Below, piece by piece: positions 1 to 12,434 of a DNA stretch of 64,000 nt. The notes below the pieces were generated by a model, which worked only from the letters and a program-made list of their open reading frames with translations, did no database searches and was not told the origin of the DNA. Positions within the stretch are counted from its first letter, which is position 1; every line of letters begins with the position of its first letter. The stretch comes from Phocoena phocoena (lineage: Eukaryota; Chordata; Mammalia; Artiodactyla; Phocoenidae): the NCBI RefSeq assembly GCF_963924675.1, contig NW_027077451.1:868001-932000 (forward strand). The letters are read 5' to 3'. A program made the translations under genes and the position numbers.

Positions 1-209
1 GGAGAACCAATGAGTGACTAGCTATAGGTGTCTGCACGGGCAAATATAATGCTCATTTCCCACCAGGAAGAGGAAATAAACAAAGGCTCAGTGTGCCCTG
101 CTGGAAACAGATTGGGGCCTGAAGCAATCCTGTGGTTTTTTGCCCAGCTCACAAGAAAGCGAGTTGAAGAAAGGAGCTCAGGGGCACTGTAATTCACAAA
201 CCTGCAGAG
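1..209 (+). repeat. Satellite unit 0, 3' end only (window edge)
   Basis: Partial copy entering from the left edge. It covers the end of the unassigned segment and the tentative L1 ORF2 segment up to the landmark. Carries GAGTGACTA and CAAATATAATGCTC where most units have GAGAGACTA and CAAATGTAACGCTC. Confidence 0.85.
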
Positions 210-1956
210 TTATAAATGACAGCTATCCTCCAAAAATATATTGAAGTTAGCCTGCGAAGGGGACTTGAAAGCGGGGCAGAATTTCAGGAAAACGATTGCA
301 GGGGGTAGACTGGAATTGCCCTGAAAGCATAGGAAAAGAGGCAGAACGTCGACAATGATGCACTTGGCCAAAAAGGGCGTATGCGTTTTTTCCTGAATAT
401 ATTCAGGAAAACACGCATACGCCCTTTTTGGCCAACCAAGCAAGCCTGTAAAGGAAATCTGCACCACAACGAAGTCTCACTGCCCCCCGGGCAAAAGGGC
501 CATCGGAAAAAAGTGTAAAATCCAGAAAGGTAGGACAGGATATGGAGAACAGGGAGCCTTGTTATGCTGATTGACAGGATGTAAATTGCCAGCAGCCACC
601 CTGGAGAAATGTATGGTGTTTCCTGAAACACGTAAGAAACAAAGCAACACAGCCTATGGCATTTGCACTTATGGTCCTATAGCTTACGGAAATTAAAATC
701 AAAAACAGACAGCCACCCCAATATTTGGGATGGCTGTGTTCACAAGAAGCTCGTCTACAGTATCAGGTAAATATCCCAGAAAGCAAAAAATGGATAAAGA
801 AGTTGTGGCACGTACGTACAATGCAATATCACTCAGCAATGGAATCTGTGTCATCAGGCCCGTAGCGGCATAGTGAGTGGATGCAGGTACGGTGATTCTA
901 CGTGAACTACGTCCCACAGAAAAAGAAACATCATAAGATATCACTAATACACGGAATGTAAACTTGACTACACATGAACTGAATTACAAAACAGAACAGG
1001 GTCTCAAATTTAGAAAAACAACTAGTGCTTGCTTATGGGGAAAGGTGCCTTTGGGTGCTGCATAAAACCAGAGACTGAAATTAGCACAGATAACTTTCCA
1101 TAAGCCAAATATGTAATAGACAAGACCTACTCCTTGCTCAACGAAATGGACCCAACACCACATAATCAACGCCTAGGAATATACCTGACTAGGAAGAATC
1201 TTAAAACCCATGGATATATATGTCTCCATAAGAGAACCAAGCGTGTGTACAGCGGCCAAAACGCAGCAGTGAAAATCCGATAAATCCCATTATCAAAATA
1301 AATTTCGAAAACAAAACACAAAGACAGTGAAATAGAGAGCAATTCTTAAATAATTCACTCAGGGCATGTGATGCAACCGGGATTGACCACATCTACACCC
1401 AGAGCTGGTTGAGACATAAGGCTGGACACTTCAGGCTGATAGCATTGGTGAGTTTCGGTGAGCAAATGCAGACCCTTTGAAGTCATACTGCATGGTACCC
1501 ATTCCATGGGTCCCAACTCTCCAGGTTCAAGGGATTCTTCCTCCAGCTAAAACATGCATGGGAAACCCAGAGTATCGTCCACCGTGTGATTGGGAAACGA
1601 TTTAAAATGCATCTCAGTTTTCGTATCCTGGTCCTCGGGTTCACCATTCCAGATGCTTTACTAACACTCTCCCCGCTTGGAGAGTCAGTGCCTTTAACCT
1701 CCTCTTTGGCACAGCTTGCAATTTCTGTGCAAGATGAACAGGAATAGGGAGAACCAATGAGAGACTAGCTGTAGGTGTCTGCACGGGCAAATGTAACGCT
1801 CATTGCCCACCAGGAAGAGGAATTAAACAAAGGCTCAGTGTGCCCTGCTGGAAACAGATTGGGGCCTGAAGCAATCCTGCGGTTTTGTGCCCAGCTCACA
1901 AGAAAGCGAGTTGAAGAAAGGAGCTCAGGGGCACTGTAATTCACAAACCTGCAGAG
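210..1956 (+). repeat. Satellite unit 1 (1747 bp, type B)
   Basis: Type B across the ORF2 diagnostic block (AAACAAAGC, CTATAGCTTACGG, CCAATATTTGGG), so the L1 ORF2 frame is stopped by TAG. GGCATTTGCAC at ~659 is intermediate between the A (CAATTGCAC) and B (CACTTCCAC) states. Palindrome at 364-435 is imperfect. Confidence 0.85.
364..435. mobile_element. 72-bp palindrome, unit 1 (mariner MITE-like)
   Basis: 36-nt arms with no spacer. One mismatch: C at position 49 of the right arm (GGAAAACACGC), shared with unit 2. The identification with artiodactyl mariner-type MITEs, for this and all other copies, rests on the remembered TIR pattern TTGGCCAAAAAG followed by a T-rich stretch. Confidence 0.75.
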
Positions 1957-2110
1957 TTATAAATGACAGCTATCCTCCAAAAATATATTGAAGTAAGCCT
2001 GCGAAGGGGACTTGAAAGCGGGGCAGAATTTCAGGAAAACGATTGCAGGGGGTAGACTGGAATTGCCCTGAAAGCATAGGAAAAGAGGCAGAACGTCGAC
2101 AATGATGCAC

Positions 2111-2182
2111 TTGGCCAAAAAGGGCGTATGCGTTTTTTCCTGAATATACTCAGGAAAACACGCATACGCCCTTTTTGGCCAA
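2111..2182. mobile_element. 72-bp palindrome, unit 2
   Basis: Two right-arm changes: C at position 39 next to the centre and C at 49. Confidence 0.75.
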
Positions 2183-2288
2183 CCAAGCAAGCCTGTAATG
2201 GAAATCTGCACTACAACGAAGTCTCACAGCCCCCCGGGCAAGAGGGCCATCTGAAAAAAGTGTAAAATCCAGAAAGTTAGGACAGGAT

Positions 2289-2612
2289 ATGGAGAACAGG
2301 GAGCCTTGTTATGCTGATTGGCAGGATGTAAATTGCCAACAGCCACCCTGGAGAAATGTATGGTGTTTCCTGAAACACGTAAGAAATAAAGCAACACAGC
2401 CTATGGCAATTGCACTTATGGTCCAATTCCTTAGGGAAATTAAAATCAAAAACAGAGAGCCACCCCAAAGTTTGGGACGGCTGTGTTCCCAAGAAGCTCG
2501 TCTAGAGTACCAGGTAAATATCCCAGAAAGCAAAAAATGGATAAAGAAGTTGTGGCACGTACGTACAATGCAATATCACTCAGCAATGAAATCTGTGTCA
2601 TCAGGCCCGTAG
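2289..2612 (+). pseudogene. L1 ORF2 C-terminal remnant, unit 2
   Basis: Open 107-codon frame in what I recognise as the original L1 ORF2 reading frame. The reverse-transcriptase and endonuclease domains are absent; only the C-terminal, Cys-rich-proximal region remains. Visible likeness: WRNVWCFLKHV near residues 22-32 and KWIKKLWHV near 83-91, followed by an MQYHSAMK-like stretch. It stops at SSGP before the end of homology, so it is truncated at both ends. The first Met has no special context and is probably not a real start. Type A units keep this frame open; type B units have TAG in it. Confidence 0.6.
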
Positions 2613-3857
2613 CGGCATAGTGAGTGGATGCAGGTACGGTGATTCTACGTGAACTACGTGACACAGAAAAAGAAACATCATAAGATATCAGTAATACACG
2701 GAATGTAAACTTGACTACACATGAACTGAATTACAAAACAGAACAGGGTCTCAAATTTAGAAAACCAACTAGTGCTTGCTTATGGGGAAAGGTGCCTTTG
2801 GGTGCTGCATAAATCCAGAGACTGAAATTAGCACAGATAACTTTCCATAAGCCAAATATGTAATAGACAAGACCTACTCCTTGCTCAACGAAATGTACCC
2901 AACACCACATAATCAATGCCTAGGAATATACCTGACTAGGAAGAAACTTAAAACCCATGGATATATATGTCTCCATAAGAGAACCAAGCGTGTGTACAGC
3001 GGCCGAAACGCAGCAGTGAAAATCCGATAAATCCCATTATCAAAATAAATTTCGAAAACAAAACACAAAGACAGTGAAATAGAGAGCAATTCTTAAATAA
3101 TTCACTCAGGGCATGTGAAGCAACCGGGATTGACCACATCTACACCCAGAGCTGGTTGAGACAGAAGGCTGGACACTTCAGGATGATAGCATTGGTGAGT
3201 TTCGGTGAGCAAATGCAGACCCTTTGAAGTCATACTGCATGGTACCCATTCCATGGGTCCGAACTCTCCAGGTTCAAGGGATTCTTCCTCCCGCTAAAAC
3301 ATGCATGGGAAACCCAGAGTATCGTCCACCGTGTGATTGGGAAACGATTTAAAATGCATCTCAGTTTTCGTATCCTGGTCCTCGGGTTCAGCATTCCAGA
3401 TGCTTTACTAACACTCTCCCCGCTTGGAGAGTCAGTGCCTATAACCTCCTCTTTTGCACAGCTTGCAATTTCTGTGCAAGATGAACAGGAATAGGGAGAA
3501 CCAATGAGAGACTAGCTGTAGGTGTCTGCACGGGCAAATGTAACGCTCATTGCCCACCAGGAAGAGGAATTAAACAAAGGCTCAGTGTGCCCTGCTGGAA
3601 ACAGATTAGGGCCTGAAGCAATCCTGCGGTTTTGTGCCCAGCTCACAAGAAAGCGAGTTGAAGAAAGGAGCTCAGGGGCACTGTAATTCACAAACCTGCA
3701 GAGTTATAAATGACAGCTATCCTCCAAAAATATATTGAAGTAAGCCTGCGAAGGGGACTTGAAAGCGGGGCAGAATTTCAGGAAAACGATTGCAGGGGGT
3801 AGACTGGAATTGCCCTGAAAGCATAGGAAAAGAGGCACAACGTGAACAATGATGCAC

Positions 3858-3929
3858 TTGACCAAAAAGGGCGTATGGTTTTTTTCCTGAATATATTCAG
3901 GACAAAACGCATACGCACTTTTTGGCCAA
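3858..3929. mobile_element. 72-bp palindrome, unit 3
   Basis: Heavily damaged: A at 4, changes at 21-22, C at 46, A at 60. Confidence 0.75.
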
Positions 3930-4035
3930 CCAAGAAAGCCTGTAAAGGAAATCTGCACTACAATGAAGTCTCACTGCCCCCCGGGCAAGAGGGCCATCTG
4001 AAAAAAGTGTAAAATCCAGAAACGTAGGATAGGAT

Positions 4036-4359
4036 ATGGGGAAGAGCGAGCCTTGTTATGCTGATTGGCAGGATGTAAATTGCCAACAGCCACTCTGGAG
4101 ATGTGTATGGTGTTTCCTGAAACACGTAAGAAATAAAGCATCACAGCCTATGGCAATTGCACTTATGGTCCTATTCCTTAGGGAAATTAAAATCAAAAAC
4201 AGAGAGCCACCCCAAAGTTTGGGACGGCTGTGTTCCCAAGAAGCTCGTCTACAGTACCAGGTAAATATCCCAGAAAGCAAAAAATGGATAAAGAAGTTGT
4301 GGCACGTACGTGCAATGCAATACCACTCAGCAATGAAATCTGTGTCATCAGGCCCGTAG
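4036..4359 (+). pseudogene. L1 ORF2 C-terminal remnant, unit 3
   Basis: Same 107-codon frame as unit 2 with replacements such as MGKSEPC at the start and LWRCVWCF in the Trp-rich block. Replacements are not conservative, which fits neutral drift. Confidence 0.55.
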
Positions 4360-5450
4360 CGGCATAGTGAGTGGATGCAGGTACGGTGATTCTACGTGAA
4401 CTACGTCACACAGAAAAAGAAACATCATAAGATATCACTAATACACGGAATGTAAACTTGACTACACATGAACTGAATTACAAAACAGAACAGGGTCTCA
4501 AATTTAGAAAACCAACTAGTGCTTGCTTATGGGGAAAGGTGCGTTGGGTTGCTGCATAAAACCAGAGACTGAAATTAGCACAGATGACATTCCATAAGCC
4601 AAATATGTAATAGACAAGACCTACTCCTTGCTCAACGAAATGGACTCAACACCACATATTCAACGCCTAGGAATATACCTGACTAGGAAGAATCTTAAAA
4701 CCCATGGATATATATGTCTCCGTAAGAGAATCAAGCGTGTGTACAGCGGCCGATACGCAGCAGTGAAAATCCGATAAATCCCATTATCAAAATAAATTTC
4801 GAAAACAAAACACAAAGACAGTGAAATAGAGAGCAATTCTTAAATAATTCACTCAGGGCATGTGATGCAACCGGGATTGACCACATCTACACCCAGAGCT
4901 GATTGAGACATAAGGCTGGACACTTCAGGCTAATAGCATTGTTGAGTTTCGGTGAGCAAATGCAGACCCTTTGAAGTCATACTGCATCGTACCTATTCCA
5001 TGGGTCCCAACTCTTCAGGTTCAAGGGATTCTACCTCTAGCTAAAACATGCATAGGAAACCCACAGTATGGTCCACCGTGTGATTGGGAAACGATTTAAA
5101 ATGTATCTCAGTTTTCGTATCCTGGTCCTCGGGTTCACCATTCCAGATGCTTTACTAATATTCTCCCTGCTTGGAGAGTCAGTGCCTTTAACCTCCTGTT
5201 TGGCACAGCTTGCAATTTCTGTGCAAGATGAACAGGAATAGGGAGAACCAATGAGAGACTAGCTATAGGTGTCTGCACGGGCAAATGTAACGCTCATTGC
5301 CCACCAGGAAGAGGAATTAACCAAAAGCTCAGTGTGCCCTGCTGGAAACAGATTAGGGCCTGAAGCAATCCTGCGGTTTTGTGCCCAGCTCACAAGAAAG
5401 CGAGTTGAAGAAAGGAGCTCAGGGGCACTGTAATTCACAAACCTGCAGAG

Positions 5451-7197
5451 TTATAAATGACAGCTATCCTCCAAAAATATATTGAAGTAAGCCTGCGAAG
5501 GGGACTTGTATGCGGGGCAGAATTTCAGGAAAACGATTGCAGGGGGTAGACAGGAATTGCCCTGAAAGCATAGGAAAAGAGGCAGAACGTCGACAATGAT
5601 GCACTTGGCCAAAAAGGGCGTATGCATTTTTTCCTGAATATATTCAGGAAAAAACGCATACGCCCTTTTTGGCCAACCAAGCAAGACTGTAAAGGAAATC
5701 TGCACTACAATGAAGTCTCACTGCCACCCAGGCAAAAGGGCCATCTGAAAAAAGTGTAAAATCCAGAAAGGTAGGACAGGATATGGAGAACAGGGAGCCT
5801 TGTTATGCTGATTGGCAGGATGTAAATTGCCAGCAGCCACCCTGGAGAAGTGTATGGTGTTTCCTGAAACACGTAAGAAACAAAGCAACACATCCTATGG
5901 CACTTCCACTTATGGTCCTATAGCTTACGGAAATTAAAATCAAAAACAGACAGCCACCCCAATATTTGGGACGCCTGTGTTCACAAGAAGCTCGTCTACA
6001 GTATCAGGTAAATATCCCAGAAAGCAAAAAATGGATAAAGAAGTTGTGGCCCGTACGTACAATGCAATATCACTCAGCAATGAAATCTGTGTCATCAGGC
6101 ACGTAGCGGCATAGTGAGTGGATGCAGGTACGGTGATTCTACGTGAACTACGTCACACAGAAAAAGAAACATCATAAGATATCACTAATACACGGAATGT
6201 AAACTTGACTACACATGAACTGAATTACAAAACAGAACAGGGTCTCAAATTTAGGAAACCAACTAGTGCTTGCTTATGGGGAAAGGTGCCTTGGGGTGCT
6301 GCATAAAACCAGAGACTGAAATTAGCACAGATAACTTTCCATAAGCCAAATATGTAATAGACAAGACCTACTCCTTGTTCAACGAAATGGACCCAACACC
6401 ACATATTCAACGCCTAGGAATATACCTGACTAGGAAGAATCTTAAAACCCATGGATATATATGTCTCCGTAAGAGAATCAAGCGTGTGTACAGCGGCCTA
6501 AACGCAGCAGTGAAAATCCGATAAATCCCATTATCAAAATAAATTTCAAAAAAAAAACACAAAGACAGTGAAATAGAGAGCAATTCTTAAATAATTCACT
6601 CAGGGCATGTGATGCAACTGGGATTTAACACATCTACACCCAGAGCTGGTTGAGACATAAGGGTGGACACTTCAGGCTGATAGCATTGGTGAGTTTCGGT
6701 GAGCAAATGCAGACCCTTTGAAGTCATACTGCATGGTAACCATTCCATGGGTCCCAACTCTCCAGGTTCAAGGGATTCTTCCTCCAGCTAAAACATGCAT
6801 GGGAAACCCAGAGTATCGTCCACCGTGTGATTGGGAAACGATTTAAAATGCATCTCAGTTTTCGTATCCTGGTCCTCGGGTTCACCATTCCAGATGCTTT
6901 ACTAACACTCTCCCCGCTTGGAGAGTCAGTGCCTTTAACCTCCTCTTTGGCACAGCTTGCAATTTCTGTGCAAGATGAACAGGAATAGGGAGAACCAATG
7001 AGAGACTAGCTGTAGGTGTCTGCACGGGCAAATGTAACGCTCATTGCCCACCAGGAAGAGGAATTAAACAAAGGCTCCGTGTGCCCTGCTGGAAACAGAT
7101 TAGGGCCTGAAGCAATCCTGCGGTTTTGTGCCCAGCTCACAAGAAAGCGAGTTGAAGAAAGGAGCTCAGGGGCACTGTAATTCACAAACCTGCAGAG
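5451..7197 (+). repeat. Satellite unit 4 (1747 bp, type B)
   Basis: Type B block. Carries TTTAGGAAACC and GGGATTTAACACATC, variants recurring in units 6, 9 and 11, and GGGACGCCTGTG near 5968, recurring in units 28 and 31. The A-rich L1 end shows an unusually clean A run (TTTCAAAAAAAAAACAC near 6544). Confidence 0.85.
5605..5676. mobile_element. 72-bp palindrome, unit 4
   Basis: One left-arm change, A at position 22 (TATGCATTT). Confidence 0.75.
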
Positions 7198-7351
7198 TTA
7201 TAAATGACAGCTATCCTCCAAAAATATATTGAAGTAAGCCTGCGTAGGGGACTTGAAAGCGGGGCAGAATTTCAGGAAAACGATTGCAGGGGGTAGACTG
7301 GAATTGCCCTGAAAGCATAGGAAAAGAGGCACAACGTCGACAATGATGCAC

Positions 7352-7423
7352 TTGGCCAAAAAGTGCGTATGCGTTTTTTCCTGAATATATTCAGGAAAAA
7401 ACGCATACGCCCTTTTTGGCCAA
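7352..7423. mobile_element. 72-bp palindrome, unit 5
   Basis: Mismatch at the variable pair: T13 with C60. Confidence 0.75.
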
Positions 7424-7529
7424 CCAAGCAAGCCTGTAAAGGAAATCTGCACTACAATGAAATCTCACTGCCCCCCGGGCAAAAGGGCCATCTGAAAAAA
7501 GTGTAAAATCCAGAAAGGTAGGACAGGAT

Positions 7530-7853
7530 ATGGAGAAGAGGGAGCCTTGTTATGCTGATTGGCAGGATGTAAATTGCCAACAGCCACCCTGGAGAAATGT
7601 ATGGTGTTTCCTGAAACACGTAAGAAATAAAGCAACACAGCCTATGGCAATTGCACTTATGGTCCTATTCCTTGGGGAAATTAAAATCAAAAACAGAGAG
7701 CCACCCCAAAGTTTGGGACGGCTGTGTTCCCAAGAAGCTCGTCTACAGTACCAGGTAAATATCCCAGAAAGCAAAAAATGGATAAAGAAGTTGTGGCACG
7801 TACGTGCAATGCAATATCACTCAGCAATGAAATCTGTGTCATCAGGCCCGTAG
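7530..7853 (+). pseudogene. L1 ORF2 C-terminal remnant, unit 5
   Basis: 107-codon type A frame, with LFLGEIKIK where most type A copies read LFLREIKIK. Confidence 0.55.
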
Positions 7854-8944
7854 CGGCATAGTGAGTGGATGCAGGTACGGTGATTCTACGTGAACTACGT
7901 CACACAGAAAAAGAAACATCATAAGATATCAGTAATACACGGAATGTAAACTTGAGTACACATGAACTGAATTACAAAACAGAACAGGGTCTCAAATTTA
8001 GAAAACCAACTAGTGCTTGCTTATGGGGAAAGGTGCCTTTGGGTGCTGCATAAAACCAGAGACTGAAATTAGCACAGATAACTTTCCATAAGCCAAATAT
8101 GTAATAGAGAAGACCTACTCCTTGCTCAACGAAATGTACCCAACACCACATAATCAATGCCTAGGAATATACCTGACTAGGAAGAAACTTAAAACCCATG
8201 GATATATATGTCTCCATAAGAGAACCAAGCGTGTGTACAGCGGCCGAAACGCAGCAGTGAAAATCCGATAAATCCCATTATCAAAATAAATTTCGAAAAC
8301 AAAACACAAAGACAGTGAAATAGAGAGCAATTCTTAAATAATTCACTCAGGGCATGTGAAGCAACCGGGATTGACCACATCTACACCCAGAGCTGGTTGA
8401 GACATAAGGCTGGACACTTCAGGCTGATAGCATTGGTGAGTTTCGGTGAGCAAATGCAGACCCTTTGAAGTCATACTGCATGGTACCCATTCCATGGGTC
8501 CGAACTCTCCAGTTTCAAGGGATTCTTCCTCCCCCTAAAACATGCATGGGAAACCCAGAGTATCGTCCACCGTGTGATTGGGAAACGATTTAAAATGCAT
8601 CTCAGTTTTCGTATCCTGGTCCTCGGGTTCACCATTCCAGATGCTTTACTAACACTCTCCCCGCTTGGAGAGTCAGTGCCTTTAACCTCCACTTTTGCAC
8701 AGCTTGCAATTTCTGTGCAAGATGAACAGGAATAGGGAGAACCAATGAGAGACTAGCTGTAGGTGTCTGCACGGGCAAATGTAACGCTCATTTCCCACCA
8801 GGAAGAGGAATTAAACAAAGGCTCAGTGTGCCCTGCCGGAAACAGATTAGGGCCTGAAGCAATCCTGCGGTTTTGTGCCCAGCTCACAAGAAAGCGAGTT
8901 GAAGAAAGGAGCTCAGGGGCACTGTAATTCACAAACCTGCAGAG

Positions 8945-10691
8945 TTATAAATGACAGCTATCCTCCAAAAATATATTGAAGTAAGCCTGCGAAGGGGACT
9001 TGAAAGGGGGGCAGAATTTCTGGCAAACGATTGCAGGGGGTAGACTGGAATTGCCCTGAAAGCATAGGAAAAGACGCAGAACGTCGACCATGATGCACTT
9101 GGCCAAAAAGGGCGTATCCGTTTTTTCCTGAATATATTCAGGAAAAAACGCATACGCCCTTTTTGGCCAACCAAGCAAGCCTGTAAAGGAAATCTGCACT
9201 ACAATGAAGTCTCACTGCCCCCCGGGCAAGAGGGCCATCTGAAAAAAGTGTAAAATCCAGAAAGGTAGGACAGGATATGGAGAACAGGGAGCCTTGTTAT
9301 GCAGATTGGCAGGATGTAAATTGCCGGCAGCCACCCTGGAGAAGTGTATGGTGTTTCCTGAAACACGTAAGAAACAAAGCAACACAGCCTATGGCACTTC
9401 CACTTATGGTCCTATAGCTTACGGAAATTAAAATCAAAAACAGACAGCCACCCCAATATTTGGGACGGCTGTGTTCAGAAGAATCTCGTCTACAGTATCA
9501 GGTAAATATCCCAGAAAGCAAAAAATGGATAAAGAAGTTGTGGCACGTACGTGCAATGCAATATCACTCAGCAATGAAATCTGTGTCATCAGGCCCGTAG
9601 CGGCATAGTGAGTGGATGCAGGTACGGTGATTCTACGTGAACTACGTCACACAGAAAAAGAAACATCATAAGATATCACTAATACACGGAATGTAAACTT
9701 GACTACACATGAACTGAATTACAAAACAGAACAGGGTCTCAAATTTAGGAAACCAACTAGTGCTTGCTTATGGGAAAAGGTGCCTTGGGGTGCTGCATAA
9801 AACCAGAGACTGAAATTAGCACAGATAACTTTCCATAAGCCAAATATGTAATAGACAAGACCTACTCCTTGTTCAACGAAATGGACCCAACACCACATAT
9901 TCAACGCCTAGGAATATACCTGACTAGGAAGAATCTTAAAACCCGTGGATATATATGTCTCCGTAAGAGAATCAAGCGTGTGTACAGCGGCATAAACGCA
10001 GCAGTGAAAATCCGATAAATCCCATTATCAAAATAAATTTCAAAAACAAAACACAAAGACAGTGAAATAGAGAGCAATTCTTAAATAATTCACTCAGGGC
10101 ATGTGATGCAACCGGGATTTAACACATCTACACCCAGAGCTGGTTGAGACATAAGGCTGGACACTTCAGGCTGATAGCATTGGTGAGTTTCGGTGAGCAA
10201 ATGCAGACCCTTTGAAGTCATACTGCATGGTACCCATTCCATGGGTCCCAACTCTCCAGGTTCAAGGGATTCTTCCTCCAGCTAAAACATGCATGGGAAA
10301 CCCAGAGTATCGTCCACCGTGTCATTGGGAAACGATTTAAAATGCATCTCAGTTTTCGTATCCTGGTCCTCGGGTTCACCATTCCAGATGCTTTACTAAG
10401 ACTCTCCCCGCTTGGAGAGTCACTGCCTTTAACCTCCTCTTTGGCACAGCTTGCAATTTCTGTGCCAGATGAACAGGAATAGGGAGAACCAATGAGAGAC
10501 TAGCTGTAGGTGTCTGCACGGGCAAATGTAACGCTCATTGCCCACCAGGAAGAGGAATTAAACAAAGGCTCAGTGTGCCCTGCTGGAAACAGATTAGGGC
10601 CTGAAGCAATCCTGCGGTTTTGTGCCCAGCTCACAAGAAAGCGAGTTAAAGAAAGGAGCTCAGGGGCACTGTAATTCACAAACCTGCAGAG
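8945..10691 (+). repeat. Satellite unit 6 (1747 bp, type B)
   Basis: Type B block with GCCGGCAGCC at ~9323. Shares TTTAGGAAACC and GGGATTTAACACATC with unit 4. Palindrome 9099-9170 has one left-arm change. Confidence 0.85.
9099..9170. mobile_element. 72-bp palindrome, unit 6
   Basis: One left-arm change, C at position 20 (GTATCCG). Confidence 0.75.
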
Positions 10692-12434
10692 TTATAAATG
10701 ACAGCTATCCTCCAAAAATATATTGAAGTAAGCCTGCGAAGGGGACTTGAAAGCGGGGCAGAATTTCAGGAAAACGATTGCAGGGGGTAGACTGGAATTG
10801 CCCTGAAAGCATAGGAAAAGAGGCACAACGTCGACAATGATGCACTTGGCCAAAAAGTGCGTATGCGTTTTTTACTGAATATATTCAGGAAAAAACGCAT
10901 ACGCCCTTTTTGGCCAACCAAGCAAGCCTGTAAAGGAAATCTGCACTACAATGAAATCTCACTGCCCCCCCGGGCAAAAGGCCATCTAAAAAAAGTGTAA
11001 AATCCAGAAAGGTAGGACAGGATATGGTGAACAGGGAGCCTTGTTATGCTGATTGGCAGGATGTAAATTGCCAACAGCCACCCTGGAGAAGTGTATGGTG
11101 TTTCCTGAAACACGTAAGAAATAAAGCAACACAGCCTATGGCAATTGCAATTATGGTCCTATTGCTTAGGGAAATTAAAATAAAAAACGGAGAGCCACCC
11201 CAAAGTTTGGGACGGCTGTGTTCCCAAAAGCTCGTCTACAGTACCAGGTAAATATCCCAGAAAGCAAAAAATGGATAAAGAAGTTGTGGCACGTACGTGC
11301 AATGAAATATCACTCAGCAATGAAATCTGTGTCATCAGGCCCGTAGCGGCATAGTGAGTGGATGCAGGTACGGTGATTCTACGTGAACTACGTCACACAG
11401 AAAAAGAAACATCATAAGATATCACTAATACACGGAATGTAAACTTGACTACACATGAACTGAATTACAAAACAGAACAGGGTCACAAATTTAGAAAACC
11501 AACTAGTGCTTGCTTATGGGGAAAGGTGCCTTGGGTTGCTGCATAAGCAGAGACTGAAATTAGCACAGATAACATTCCATAAGCCAAATATGTAATAGAC
11601 AAGACCTACTCTTGCTCAACGAAATGGACTCAACACCACATATTCAACGCCTAGGAATATACCTGACTAGGAAGAATCTTAAAACCCATGGATTTATATG
11701 TCTCTGTAAGAGAATCAAGCGTGTGTACAGCGGCATAAACGCAGCAGTGAAAATCCGATAAATCCCATTATCAAAATAAATTTCAAAAACAAAACACAAA
11801 GACAGTGAAATAGAGAGGAATTCTTAAATAATTCACTCAGGGCATGTGATGCAACCGGGATTGACCACATCTACACCCAGAGCTGGTTGAGACATAAGGC
11901 TGGACTCTTCAGGCTGATAGCATTGGTGACTTTCGGTGAGCAAATGCAGACCCTTTGAAGTCATACTGCATGGTACCTATTCCATGGGTCCCAACTCTTC
12001 AGGTTCAAGGGATTCTTCCTCCAGCTAAAACATGCATGGGAAACCCACAGTATGGTCCACCGTGTGATTGGGAAACGATTTAAAATGCACCTCAGTTTTC
12101 GTATCCTGGTCCTCGGGTTCACCATTCCAGATGCTTTACTAACACTCTCCCTGCTTGGAGAGTCAGTGCCTTTAACCTCCTGTTTGGCACAGCTTGCAAT
12201 TTCTGTGCAAGATGAACAGGAATAGGGAGAACCAATGAGAGACTAGCTATAGGTGTCTGTACGGGCAAATGTAACGCTCATTTCCCACCAGGAAGAGGAA
12301 TTAAACAAAGGCTCAGTGTGCCCTGCTGGAAACAGATTAGGGCCTGAAGCAATCCTGCGGTTTTGTGCCCAGCTCACAAGAAAGCGAGTTGAAGAAAGGA
12401 GCTCAGGGGCACTGTAATTCACAAACCTGCAGAG
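10692..12434 (+). repeat. Satellite unit 7 (1743 bp, type A, small deletions)
   Basis: Type A variant with CAATTGCAATTATGG and CTATTGCTTAGGG, the sub-variant also seen in units 12 and 14. Four net bases are missing, including one in the AAAAGGCCATC stretch and one in CCCAAAAGCTCG, which shortens the ORF2 frame. Palindrome 10846-10917 imperfect. Confidence 0.85.
10846..10917. mobile_element. 72-bp palindrome, unit 7
   Basis: T13 with C60, plus A at position 29 (TTTTTTACTG). Confidence 0.75.

Larger units (their letters stand above)
1957..3703 (+). repeat. Satellite unit 2 (1747 bp, type A)
   Basis: Type A block (AAATAAAGC, CAATTGCAC, CCAAAGTTTGGG). Shares rare variants with unit 5 three units on (GAGAAATGTATGG, AATCAATGCC, AAGAAACTTAAAACC, GTCCGAACTCTCC). 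Palindrome at 2111-2182 has two changed bases in the right arm. Confidence 0.85.
3704..5450 (+). repeat. Satellite unit 3 (1747 bp, type A)
   Basis: Type A block with private changes (GGGGAAGAGCGAGCC near 4037, CCACTCTGGAGATG near 4090). Its palindrome, 3858-3929, is one of the most damaged in the window, with changes in both arms. Confidence 0.85.
7198..8944 (+). repeat. Satellite unit 5 (1747 bp, type A)
   Basis: Type A block. Closely related to unit 2 from about 7580 to 8700 at a shift of 5241 bp. Palindrome 7352-7423 carries the T13/C60 mismatch. Confidence 0.85.

Noticed and set aside
3359..3400. CENP-B box-like motif suggested by TTCGTATCC...CTCGGG
   Set aside because: Spacing between TTCG and CGGG is wrong for the 17-bp CENP-B box and the central A is not placed correctly; no other candidate seen on either strand.
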